Assembly (NCBI GenBank): GCA_025356335.1
Contig: JANXUF010000042.1
Span: 1-41,101 of the forward strand
Length of the DNA stretch: 41,101 bases
Direction of reading: 5' to 3'
Source of the DNA: Actinomycetes bacterium
GTDB lineage: Bacteria > Actinomycetota > Acidimicrobiia > Acidimicrobiales > Ilumatobacteraceae
The translations under genes and the position numbers were made by a program. The notes beneath the pieces are model-generated. The model saw nothing but the letters and a program-made list of their open reading frames with translations. It was not told where the DNA came from and ran no database searches. Shown in pieces: positions 1 to 6,996 of the stretch (positions are counted from its first letter, which is position 1; each line of letters starts with the position of its first letter).

Positions 1-1
1 C

Positions 2-409
2 GACGAGCTGATCACCGTCGATATCGAAGGGCTGCGGGTCAGTCCGTTCGTCTGCTACGACCTGCGATTCGCCGATGAGTTCTGGCGACTCGCTGCGCAG
101 ACCGACCTCTACATCGTTCCGGCGAACTGGCCGGAGAGTCGTCGCCTGCACTGGCAGTCACTGTTGCTCGCCCGGGCGATCGAGAATCAGGCGTACGTCA
201 TCGGCACGAACCGGGTCGGCATGGCGAACAACCTGGCCTACAGCGGAGACAGTCGGATCATCGACCCGCTGGGCGAACTGCTGGCAACGGCCTCCAGGAC
301 CGAGTCGATCCTCCTCGCCGATATCAGCGCCGAGTACGTCGCTGAAGTACGTGACCGCTTCCGCTTCATGGCAGACCGCAGGCGGAGCGACATCTGGCAG
401 CCCGCCTGA
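2..409 (+). CDS. Carbon-nitrogen hydrolase (nitrilase/omega-amidase family), C-terminal part
   Basis: The 5' end lies outside the window and the frame begins at base 2. The visible 135 residues contain VCYDLRF near residue 18, which is the catalytic-cysteine segment of the nitrilase superfamily (the family uses a Glu-Lys-Cys triad; the Glu and Lys would be upstream, outside the window). It continues with the expected VPANWPE, a LLLARAIENQAYVIGTNRVG block and an SRIIDPLGE block, the usual order in omega-amidase-like members. The family hydrolyses C-N bonds of small amides such as alpha-keto acid omega-amides. The exact substrate cannot be read here. The gene is convergent with the acetyltransferase that follows. 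Confidence 0.88.
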   Translation, partial: DELITVDIEGLRVSPFVCYDLRFADEFWRLAAQTDLYIVPANWPESRRLHWQSLLLARAIENQAYVIGTNRVGMANNLAYSGDSRIIDPLGELLATASRTESILLADISAEYVAEVRDRFRFMADRRRSDIWQPA

Positions 410-417
410 ACCCTCCA

Positions 418-463
418 GCGTTTGCGCCTGCAGCGTTGCACGATGGCTCAAATGCACAAACGC
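418..463. terminator. Weak inverted repeat between convergent genes
   Basis: GCGTTTG at 418-424 pairs with CAAACGC at 457-463 across a 32-base loop. It sits between two convergent genes, so it could serve as a bidirectional terminator, but the loop is long and there is no T run. Confidence 0.25.
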
Positions 464-489
464 GGGGTCGTCGGGCTGGTCGGGTGGCG

Positions 490-1023
490 TCACGGCAGGC
501 GTTTGACCATCAGCGCGACGGTCTTGTTGCCGTGGTCGGTGTCCTGGCGATGGATCTCGGCGAAACCGAGACGCTCGTGGAAGCGGATCGATCCCTCGTT
601 CGGTGGTCGGACGTTGACATCGATGCCGACGAACGGCTCGCTGTCGCCAACGAGTTCGAACAGGTGGCCATAGAGCGCAGCGCCGATCCCCCCGCCGCGG
701 GTGTTCGGATCGACGACGATGCGGTCCATATAGGCGAAGCGTTCGTGGTGCTCGCTGAACCATGCGTAGTTCATGCTCTCGTAGTCGGCGCCTGGCAGGA
801 ACGTGATCATGAATCCGAGTAACGCCGGCTGTTCGGCATCTGCCGATCCGGCCGCCGTTTCGCCAGCCGCAGACTCGCCGGCGAACGCGCCGATCGCCCA
901 GCGGGCCTGGGTGAGCATGTCGGCCATCTGCTCCGCAGTCTTGGCGTTCACGGCCGGAATGCTTTCGTTGTTCAACGACGTGACGGCGTCGACGTCGCCG
1001 GCTTGCAGTTCGCGAATGTGCAC
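490..1023 (-). CDS. GNAT-family N-acetyltransferase
   Basis: The product is a 177-residue acetyl-CoA-dependent acyltransferase of the GNAT fold. The acetyl-CoA loop is visible as DRIVVDPNTRGGGIGAALY (the family R/Q-x-x-G-x-G/A signature appears as RGGGIG), followed by the C-terminal FHERLGF strand typical of RimI-like enzymes. I chose the GTG at 1023 because the fold begins there (VHIRELQAGDVDAV) and a TACGAT hexamer lies six bases upstream. An upstream GTG at 1077 would add 18 unconserved residues and run towards the divergent ABC promoter. The substrate is unknown; both small molecules and protein N-termini are possible in this family. Confidence 0.85.
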   Translation of the reverse strand: MHIRELQAGDVDAVTSLNNESIPAVNAKTAEQMADMLTQARWAIGAFAGESAAGETAAGSADAEQPALLGFMITFLPGADYESMNYAWFSEHHERFAYMDRIVVDPNTRGGGIGAALYGHLFELVGDSEPFVGIDVNVRPPNEGSIRFHERLGFAEIHRQDTDHGNKTVALMVKRLP

Positions 1024-1029
1024 GGCCGG

Positions 1030-1035
1030 ATCGTA
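1030..1035 (-). promoter_or_regulatory. Putative -10 element (TACGAT) of the GNAT gene
   Basis: TACGAT on the minus strand ends six bases before the GTG at 1023, which fits a leaderless transcript. No clear -35 is visible. Confidence 0.45.
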
Positions 1036-1092
1036 TGACCCGGGCGGTCGATCGGCGACCAAAATTCGCGTGATCACCCGGCGACGGCTGGG

Positions 1093-1098
1093 TATGGT
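1093..1098 (+). promoter_or_regulatory. Putative -10 element (TATGGT) of the ABC-2 operon
   Basis: TATGGT is followed by six bases and then the GTG start at 1105, with no Shine-Dalgarno site. This spacing fits leaderless transcription of the three-gene transporter operon. Confidence 0.45.
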
Positions 1099-1104
1099 TC
1101 GGGC

Positions 1105-2031
1105 GTGGGGGATCAGCCGATTGTCGCCAGAGGTCTGACGAAACTGTTCGGTGACTTCACCGCCGTCGATGGCATCGACTTCCAGATCGAGCGTGGCGAG
1201 GCCTTCGGGTTCCTCGGCCCGAACGGTGCCGGGAAGAGTTCGACGATGCGGATGATCGGTTGTGTCTCGCCACGTACGAGCGGGGACCTCAGCATCTTCG
1301 GCCTCGACCCATCGAACGATGCGGCGGCGATCAAGGCACGACTTGGTGTCGTCGCTCAGCAGGACAACCTCGACGAGCAGCTGACCGTTGTTGAGAACCT
1401 CGTGATCTACGGGCGGTACTTCGACCTCTCACGCGCCGAAGCGAAGCGGCGAGCAGCCGAATTGCTGGAGTTCGTGCAGTTGACGGAACGCTCCAAGAGC
1501 CAGGTCGAGACGCTGTCCGGGGGCATGAAACGACGTCTGACGATCGCCAGGTCACTGATCAACCAGCCAGAGGTCGTACTGCTCGACGAGCCGACGACGG
1601 GTCTCGATCCGCAGGCGCGGCACATCCTGTGGGACCGTCTGTACCGCCTCAAGCAGCAGGGCGTCACGCTCGTCTTGACGACGCACTACATGGACGAGGC
1701 CGAACAACTCTGCGACCGACTCGTCGTTATGGACGGAGGCCGCATCGTTGCCGAGGGTTCGCCACGTTCGCTGATCGACGATCACAGCAGTAAGGACGTT
1801 GTCGAGTTGCGCTTCGAGGCTGATCAGAACGAGGCGTCGGCGCCGGCGCTGCATGGCATCGGGGAGCGGATGGAAGTGCTGCCGGACCGGTTGCTGATCT
1901 ACGCGAGCGACGGCGAAGCAGCACTGCAGGAAGCGCATGCACGAGGGGCCCGTCCACAGAGCGCACTCGTGCGACGCAGCACGCTCGAGGACGTGTTCCT
2001 CCGCCTGACCGGACGGAATCTGGTCGACTGA
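1105..2031 (+). CDS. ABC-2 type transporter, ATP-binding protein (DrrA-like)
   Basis: This 308-residue cytoplasmic ATPase powers an exporter formed with the two following permeases. Walker A is GPNGAGKSS at about residues 38-46, the Q-loop is near 85, the signature LSGGM is at 137-141, Walker B (VVLLDEP) is at 157-163 and the H-loop histidine is 194. The C-terminal extension of about 90 residues is typical of the DrrA/CcmA group of drug and lipid exporters. Its GTG start follows a TANNNT hexamer. The stop codon overlaps the next start by one base (TGATG), so the genes are translationally coupled. The transported substrate cannot be inferred. Confidence 0.92.
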   Translation: MGDQPIVARGLTKLFGDFTAVDGIDFQIERGEAFGFLGPNGAGKSSTMRMIGCVSPRTSGDLSIFGLDPSNDAAAIKARLGVVAQQDNLDEQLTVVENLVIYGRYFDLSRAEAKRRAAELLEFVQLTERSKSQVETLSGGMKRRLTIARSLINQPEVVLLDEPTTGLDPQARHILWDRLYRLKQQGVTLVLTTHYMDEAEQLCDRLVVMDGGRIVAEGSPRSLIDDHSSKDVVELRFEADQNEASAPALHGIGERMEVLPDRLLIYASDGEAALQEAHARGARPQSALVRRSTLEDVFLRLTGRNLVD

Positions 2032-2879
2032 TGCCATCGACGATCGACCGCATATCCGCCAGCACGTCCCGCACGCCGTCGCGCCGCGCGATCGGCCGTA
2101 CATGGCACCACGCGCTGCACGTCGTCGAGTGGCAGTTGATGGCCTTTCGGGCTGTGTGGCGTTCGAGCGTGTTGACCTCGTTCGTGCAGCCGCTGATGTA
2201 CGTCGCCGGCATGGGGCTCGGTGTCGGAGCGCTCGTCAACCGCAACGCTTCGTCGACGTCGGCACTCGGCGGTGTCCGATACGTGACCTACCTGGCGCCT
2301 GGGCTGTTGGCGACGACGGCGATGATGGTCGCCTCGATGGAGTGCATGTGGCCCGTCCTCGCCGGCTTCAAGTGGCAGCGAACCTTTCATGCGATGGTCG
2401 CCTCACCGTTGGAACCAGCGGACATCGTTCTCGGCGAGGCGATCTACGTCGGCCTTCGCAGCCTGTTGTCAGCAGCAGCGGTGGCCGTTGCTTTGACCAT
2501 CTTCCCGGCGACGAGGTCGAGTGGTCTGCTGCTCGCAGTGCCGTTCGCCGGGCTGTGCGGGTTGGCTTTCGGTATGCCGATCGCCGCGTACGCAGCGACC
2601 CGTGAGCGCGACAGTGCGTTCCCGGCGATGCAGCGATTCGTGATCACCCCGCTGTTCCTGTTCGGAGGAGCGTTCTATCCGCTGAAGCAACTGCCTGTCG
2701 CAGCGCAGGCGCTGGCGAAATTCGCCCCGCTCTGGCACGGGGTCGAACTGTGCAGGGCGGCGACCCTGCACCGGCTGCAGATCGGAACGGCGGCGGTTCA
2801 CGTGGCCTACCTGTTGATGTGGATCGCCGTCGGACTGGTGGCCACGGTGCACAGCTTCCGCAAGAAGCTGTTGATATGA
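2031..2879 (+). CDS. ABC-2 type transporter permease (first)
   Basis: The product is a 282-residue membrane protein of the ABC-2 (DrrB-like) family, with an N-terminal cytoplasmic segment and about six hydrophobic stretches. The last part shows the family pattern of a TM ending in PLFLFGGAFYPLKQLP, then a segment LAKFAPLWHGVELCRA before the final TM. It probably forms a heterodimeric pore with the next permease. Its ATG overlaps the ATPase stop by one base and its own stop overlaps the next start in ATGA. Confidence 0.88.
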   Translation: MPSTIDRISASTSRTPSRRAIGRTWHHALHVVEWQLMAFRAVWRSSVLTSFVQPLMYVAGMGLGVGALVNRNASSTSALGGVRYVTYLAPGLLATTAMMVASMECMWPVLAGFKWQRTFHAMVASPLEPADIVLGEAIYVGLRSLLSAAAVAVALTIFPATRSSGLLLAVPFAGLCGLAFGMPIAAYAATRERDSAFPAMQRFVITPLFLFGGAFYPLKQLPVAAQALAKFAPLWHGVELCRAATLHRLQIGTAAVHVAYLLMWIAVGLVATVHSFRKKLLI

Positions 2880-3673
2880 CGATCGCCCTGCGCGTCATCC
2901 CGCCGGTCATCCGCACCGCCCGCCGCCCGCAACGGATGATCGAACGCAGCCTGATGGTGTACCGCCGCACCTGGATCATCATCGTCTCCGGCTTTTTCGA
3001 GCCACTGTTCTACCTGCTGTCCACGCGGGTCGGTCTCGGACAGCTGGTCGGCGACGTCTCCGTCAACGGCAAGGTCGTCGATTATGCGACCTTCGTCGCC
3101 CCGGCGCTGATGGCCTCCTCGGCGATGAACGGTGCGGTCTACGACTCGACGATGAACGTTTTCGACAAGCTGAAACACAGCAAGACCTACGATGCCGTAC
3201 TGGCGACGCCGATGGGGATCGGCGACGTGACGCTCGGCGAGATCGGCTGGGCGCTGCTCCGCGGGCTGCTCTACGCGACGACGTTCCTGGTGGCGATGGT
3301 GATGCTCGGGACGGTGCATTCGCCATGGGCGCTGATGGCGATCCCGGCGTGTGTGCTGATCGGTTTCGCTTTCGCCTCGTGCGGGCTCGCCGCAGTCACC
3401 TTCATCCGCAGTTGGGCAGACTTCGGGTGGGTGCCCACGGCGACGATGCCGCTGTTCCTGTTCTCGGCGACGTTCTACCCGGCGTCCTCCTACGGCAAGT
3501 GGCGTCCGTTGTTGCAGATCTCTCCGCTGTATCACGGCGTCGCCCTCGTTCGCTCGGCGACCACCGGGACTGCCGATTGGTCGATCCTCGGCCACGCGAC
3601 GTTCCTCCTGGCGATGGCCTTCTTCGGCCTGTGGGTCGGCTCGAAACGACTCAACCGCCTGCTGCTCTCCTGA
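2876..3673 (+). CDS. ABC-2 type transporter permease (second)
   Basis: The product is a 265-residue ABC-2 membrane protein, paralogous to its upstream neighbour: both carry the PLFLF(G/S)..FYP motif and the ISPLYHGVALVR or APLWHGVELCR segment near the C-terminus. The ATG at 2876 overlaps the previous stop (ATGA), which fixes the start; a longer reading from 2750 would merely run through the upstream gene in another frame. Two non-identical permeases with one ATPase suggest a 2:1:1 exporter. A short hairpin follows the stop. Confidence 0.87.
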   Translation: MTIALRVIPPVIRTARRPQRMIERSLMVYRRTWIIIVSGFFEPLFYLLSTRVGLGQLVGDVSVNGKVVDYATFVAPALMASSAMNGAVYDSTMNVFDKLKHSKTYDAVLATPMGIGDVTLGEIGWALLRGLLYATTFLVAMVMLGTVHSPWALMAIPACVLIGFAFASCGLAAVTFIRSWADFGWVPTATMPLFLFSATFYPASSYGKWRPLLQISPLYHGVALVRSATTGTADWSILGHATFLLAMAFFGLWVGSKRLNRLLLS

Positions 3674-3683
3674 CGGTCGCTCG

Positions 3684-3712
3684 GTCGAAGGCCCCGCCAG
3701 AGGGGCCTCGAC
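3684..3712 (+). terminator. Hairpin after the ABC-2 operon
   Basis: AGGCCCC (3689-3695) pairs with GGGGCCT (3702-3708) over a 6-base loop, and GTCG/CGAC extend the stem past a one-base bulge. There is no T tract, so termination would have to be of the hairpin-only kind. Confidence 0.45.
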
Positions 3713-3720
3713 GAACGGGC

Positions 3721-3726
3721 TACGAT
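3721..3726 (+). promoter_or_regulatory. Putative -10 element (TACGAT) of the small acidic protein gene
   Basis: TACGAT lies 43 bases before the ATG at 3770. Unlike most starts in this window, this gene has a leader of about 35-40 bases and a clear AAGGAG ribosome binding site at 3759-3764, five bases from the start. Confidence 0.4.
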
Positions 3727-3769
3727 CGCGGCGCATTGCGGTGATGCCGCATTCGAACAAGGAGCTGGA

Positions 3770-4117
3770 ATGAGCGGTTTTCTCGATAAGGCCAAGGAAA
3801 TGGCCGAGAACGTCAAGGACAAGATCGAGGACAAGCTCCCCGACAGTGTCAAGCAAAAACTGCACATCGGCGACGACAAGGCTCCCGCAAACGAGGCGAC
3901 CGCCTCCGTCGCTGAAGCCGCAACCGCAGCCGCAACCGCAACCGGGGTTGCGGCGACCGGTACCGCTGCTTCGGACAGCGACGCAACCGACATCGCAGAG
4001 GACAAGTCCGGCGGCGTCCTCGACGACGTCGAGGACAAAGGGGACGAGATCGGGAACACCGCCTCCGACACGATCGAAGAGGCGATTCCCGGTGACAAGG
4101 ACGGCGACGGTCACTGA
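3770..4117 (+). CDS. Small acidic Ala/Asp-rich protein of unknown function
   Basis: The product has 115 residues. The N-terminal 35 residues form a likely amphipathic helix (MSGFLDKAKEMAENVKDKI and onward), the middle is an alanine-threonine stretch, and the last 50 residues are strongly acidic and disordered-looking. There is no signal peptide or membrane segment. The N-terminus resembles small actinobacterial proteins annotated as antitoxins or stress proteins (Rv0909-like), but the match is too short for a firm call. A strong AAGGAG ribosome binding site precedes it. The alanine stretch is encoded by GCAACC/GCAGCC repeats that fold into a perfect 8-bp hairpin (3936-3953) inside the coding region. 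Confidence 0.75.
   Translation: MSGFLDKAKEMAENVKDKIEDKLPDSVKQKLHIGDDKAPANEATASVAEAATAAATATGVAATGTAASDSDATDIAEDKSGGVLDDVEDKGDEIGNTASDTIEEAIPGDKDGDGH
3936..3953 (+). repeat. Intragenic hairpin at a GCAACC repeat
   Basis: CCGCAACC (3936-3943) and GGTTGCGG (3946-3953) form a perfect 8-bp stem with a 2-base loop, immediately after four GCAACC/GCAGCC units encoding an Ala-Thr run. Confidence 0.5.
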
Positions 4118-4145
4118 CGTTCCGGCTGCTCCGACGGTCGGATAG

Positions 4146-4192
4146 CGGCTGGACGACAGCAGAACGAGTATCGACGACGGCTGGACAACAGC
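4146..4192 (+). repeat. Short direct repeat in the intergenic region
   Basis: CGGCTGGACGACAGC at 4146-4160 recurs as CGGCTGGACAACAGC at 4178-4192 (14 of 15 identical), 32 bases apart, downstream of the small acidic protein gene. Its function is unknown. Confidence 0.4.
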
Positions 4193-4201
4193 CCAGCGAT
4201 G

Positions 4202-4224
4202 GCCGCCTCGGAATCCGAGGTGGC
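4202..4224 (+). terminator. Hairpin upstream of the L,D-transpeptidase gene
   Basis: GCCGCCTCGG pairs with CCGAGGTGGC over an AAT loop: ten pairs including one G-U. There is no T run. It may terminate transcription from 3770-4117. Confidence 0.45.
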
Positions 4225-4269
4225 TGCTGCCGCCTTCGGGGTCGCCGGGCGCGTGGCAACGACGAACGG

Positions 4270-4275
4270 TAATGT
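4270..4275 (+). promoter_or_regulatory. Putative -10 element (TAATGT) of the L,D-transpeptidase gene
   Basis: TAATGT ends seven bases before the ATG at 4283. This supports that start and a leaderless message. Confidence 0.45.
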
Positions 4276-4282
4276 CGAGCGG

Positions 4283-5005
4283 ATGAAGCTCCGTACGCTG
4301 ATCCTGGGCGCTCTTGCCCTCGGCGTGATCGGGGTAGCGGTGAGCGCCACACCCGCGGTCCCAGGTGCCACCGCGCCGCCCAACCCGGCGACGATCGAAC
4401 TCGCGCTCGGCGATGCCCAACAGGTGGTGGTGGTGACATCGTCGTCCTGGACGGCGACGACGGCGACGGCAGCGTTGTTCGAACGGACAGGTGACGGTTT
4501 GTGGCAACAGCTCGGCCAGACGATGACGACCCGTATCGGCCGCAGCGGCTTCAACGCAGACCATCGAGAAGGCGACGGTTCGACGCCCGCCGGTTCGTTC
4601 GGCATCATCAGCGCCTTCGGCCGCCAACCAGACCCTGGGATGGCGCTGCCCTATCGGCAGACACAACAGGGCGACTGCTGGATCTCGGACGTCAACTCCG
4701 TTGCCTACAACCGATGGGTGTCAGCTGCGACGTGTGCTGCGCCGAACGAAGATCTCTACGCGACCGGCATCGGCGCCTACCGGTACGCACTGATCACCGA
4801 CTACAACCAGGCGGCGACGAAGGGCGTCGGCAGTGCGATCTTCCTCCACCGCAACAGCTACGCAGCTGACGGCACGAGTCGTCCGACCAGCGGATGCATT
4901 TCATTCTCCGAAGGTGATCTGCTGACGATGATGCGCTGGCTCGACCCGGCCAAACACCCACGGGTGTTGATGGGCCCCGCCAGTTGGCTGACGGCGCCGA
5001 AATAG
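4283..5005 (+). CDS. Secreted L,D-transpeptidase-like (YkuD-type) protein
   Basis: The product has 240 residues with an N-terminal signal sequence (MKLRTLILGALALGVIGVAV) and is therefore exported. The catalytic segment is HRNS...TSGCIS, with His189 and the nucleophile Cys205 in the S-x-GC pattern of YkuD L,D-transpeptidases, which make 3-3 cross-links or attach proteins to peptidoglycan. An upstream GDGSTPAGSF block matches the G-x-x-x-TPxG segment seen in the same fold. I chose ATG 4283 because the signal peptide and a -10-like hexamer both fit it; an in-frame start at 4199 would precede the signal by 28 polar residues. There is no separate peptidoglycan-binding domain, so a hydrolase or cell-wall role other than 3-3 cross-linking is possible. 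Confidence 0.82.
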   Translation: MKLRTLILGALALGVIGVAVSATPAVPGATAPPNPATIELALGDAQQVVVVTSSSWTATTATAALFERTGDGLWQQLGQTMTTRIGRSGFNADHREGDGSTPAGSFGIISAFGRQPDPGMALPYRQTQQGDCWISDVNSVAYNRWVSAATCAAPNEDLYATGIGAYRYALITDYNQAATKGVGSAIFLHRNSYAADGTSRPTSGCISFSEGDLLTMMRWLDPAKHPRVLMGPASWLTAPK

Positions 5006-5070
5006 CCGTTGCCTGAGCGGTCAACGCCTCAGCACGGCCGGCGGTCTGTTCGAATCGAGCGCGGCGAATC

Positions 5071-6945
5071 TCAACGATCGTCGGTGACCGGGGAATGGTT
5101 CTCGCCGAGGTACTCCTGACGGGCGTAGAAGCCACCGAGGGCGATGAGTTCTTCGTGGGTTCCCTGCTCGACGATCTGGCCCGCATCCAACACGACGATG
5201 CGATCGGCGTTACGGATCGTCGACAGTCTGTGAGCGATGATCAGCGCAGTCCTGCCGCTCAACGCCATCTCGAGCGCCGCCTGCACCTGGGCTTCGTTCT
5301 CGTTGTCGAGGTGGCTCGTTGCCTCGTCGAGAATGACGATCGCCGGCTGCTTCAACAGCAGTCTGGCGATCGCCAGGCGCTGTTTTTCGCCACCGGACAT
5401 GCGATAGCCGCGGTCGCCGACAATCGTCTCGAAACGATCCGGAAGGGCGTTGATCATGTCGTAGATCCGCGCCCCTCTGCAGGCAACCTCGATCGCTTCC
5501 ATCGATGCGTCCGGCCTGGCGTACAGCAGGTTCGAAAGTACGGATTCGTGGAACAGGTGCGGGTCCTGAGATACGACACCGATGGCAGCCGTCAATGAGT
5601 CCAGCGTCACATTGCGGATATCGAGGCCGTCGATCAACACCGCTCCGCCTGTGACGTCGTACAGCCGTGGAAGCAGCGACGAGAGCGTGGTCTTGCCGGC
5701 ACCGGACGAACCGACGAGAGCGACTGTCTCACCCGGTTCCACCACCAGCGAGATGCCCTTGAGCACGTCCTGATCGGGATCGCCTGAATGCTCCAGGCCG
5801 GGCGCCTCGAGCGAGGGGATCGACGACGAGGCCGCCGGGGGATAGCGGAACCACACGTCGCGGAGTTCGATCCGGCCCTGCGGATCGACGAGATCGACCG
5901 CGCCGAGTTTGTCGGCGATCGCCACCGGCGCGTCGAGCACTTCGAACACCCGATCGAAACTGACGAGCGCCGTCATCATGTCGACACGTGTGTTCGTCAA
6001 TCCGGTGAGCGGCTGATACAGACGCGGGGCAAGCGCTGCGAGGGCGACGAGCGTGCCGACCTTGATCGTTCCGCTGACGACGAGATGGGCACCGATACCG
6101 TAGATCGCCGCCGCTCCGACTGCGGCGACGAGCCCGAGGGCGACCAGGAACGTCCTGCCGTACATCGCCTGCTTGATGCCGGCATCACGGACCTTGGCAG
6201 CACGTCCGGCGAATGTCGAGACTTCCGTGCGTCGGGAGCCGAACAATTTGACGAGCAACGCACCGGACACGTTGAAGCGCTCGGTCATCTGCGTGTTCAT
6301 CGTCGCGTTCATGTTCATCTGCTCGCGCGAGATCGCCGACAACTTCCTGCCGACGCGCTTCGCCGGAATGATGAACAGCGGCAGCACGATCAGCGACAGC
6401 AGTGTGAGGCGCCATTCGAGCGTCAGCATCGCCGCCATCGTCGTCACCAGTACGACGACATTCGACACGACGCTGCCGAGCGTGTTGGTCACGGCGTCCT
6501 GCGCACCGATGACGTCGTTGTTCAAGCGACTGATGAGCGAACCGGTCTGGGTACGGGTGAAGAAGGCGATCGGCATGCGTTCGACCTTGTCGAACAGGGC
6601 GACACGCAGATCGTAGATCATGCCCTCGCCGATACGGGTCGAGAACCAGCGCTGGACGATCGACAGGAAGGCGTCGCCCATCGCCGCGACGACGAGCAGC
6701 GTTGCCAGGAACGTGATCTCGCCGCGGTTCTTCTGCGGGATGGCGTTGTCGAGGATCTGGCGGAACAGCAGTGGCGGAAGGATGCCGAGGACTGCCGACA
6801 CGACGATGGCGACCATGAAGAGGGCGATCGACAGGCGGTACGGCCCGGCAAAGCTCCATGCCCGACGGAGCGCGTGACGGTTGATCTTGACACCCTTGAT
6901 GGCGCTGGGGTCCCCCGGTCGGAGGCTGTAGGGACTCATCCGCAT
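5071..6945 (-). CDS. ABC exporter half-transporter (TMD-NBD fusion)
   Basis: The product has 624 residues: an N-terminal ABC_membrane domain with about six TM helices followed by an ATPase domain. The ATPase shows Walker A VGSSGAGKTT, signature MSGGEKQR, Walker B AIVILDEATSHLD and the H-loop IAHRLSTI, all in the MsbA/LmrA-type order, so it should act as a homodimer or with a partner encoded elsewhere. ATG 6945 (or ATG 6939, two codons on) begins the plausible N-terminus. Reading further upstream would cover the divergent peptidase gene and give unrelated basic residues. The substrate is unknown; lipids, peptides and drugs are all possible. Confidence 0.9.
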   Translation of the reverse strand: MRMSPYSLRPGDPSAIKGVKINRHALRRAWSFAGPYRLSIALFMVAIVVSAVLGILPPLLFRQILDNAIPQKNRGEITFLATLLVVAAMGDAFLSIVQRWFSTRIGEGMIYDLRVALFDKVERMPIAFFTRTQTGSLISRLNNDVIGAQDAVTNTLGSVVSNVVVLVTTMAAMLTLEWRLTLLSLIVLPLFIIPAKRVGRKLSAISREQMNMNATMNTQMTERFNVSGALLVKLFGSRRTEVSTFAGRAAKVRDAGIKQAMYGRTFLVALGLVAAVGAAAIYGIGAHLVVSGTIKVGTLVALAALAPRLYQPLTGLTNTRVDMMTALVSFDRVFEVLDAPVAIADKLGAVDLVDPQGRIELRDVWFRYPPAASSSIPSLEAPGLEHSGDPDQDVLKGISLVVEPGETVALVGSSGAGKTTLSSLLPRLYDVTGGAVLIDGLDIRNVTLDSLTAAIGVVSQDPHLFHESVLSNLLYARPDASMEAIEVACRGARIYDMINALPDRFETIVGDRGYRMSGGEKQRLAIARLLLKQPAIVILDEATSHLDNENEAQVQAALEMALSGRTALIIAHRLSTIRNADRIVVLDAGQIVEQGTHEELIALGGFYARQEYLGENHSPVTDDR

Positions 6946-6980
6946 AGTGCTGCCGACGCTATCGGCGAGGCCAGGGCCCG

Positions 6981-6986
6981 TAGAAT
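6981..6986 (+). promoter_or_regulatory. Putative -10 element (TAGAAT) of the first peptidase gene
   Basis: TAGAAT ends ten bases before ATG 6997, in the narrow gap between the divergent ABC exporter and peptidase genes. Confidence 0.4.
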
Positions 6987-6996
6987 GCCGCCGAGT

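Noticed and set aside
2807..4666. 619-codon minus-strand frame over the permease, acidic protein and transpeptidase genes
   Set aside because: Basic low-complexity translation antisense to three supported genes.
5788..6996. 400-codon N-terminal extension of the first peptidase
   Set aside because: It is antisense to the ABC exporter, and the lipoprotein signal begins at 6997.
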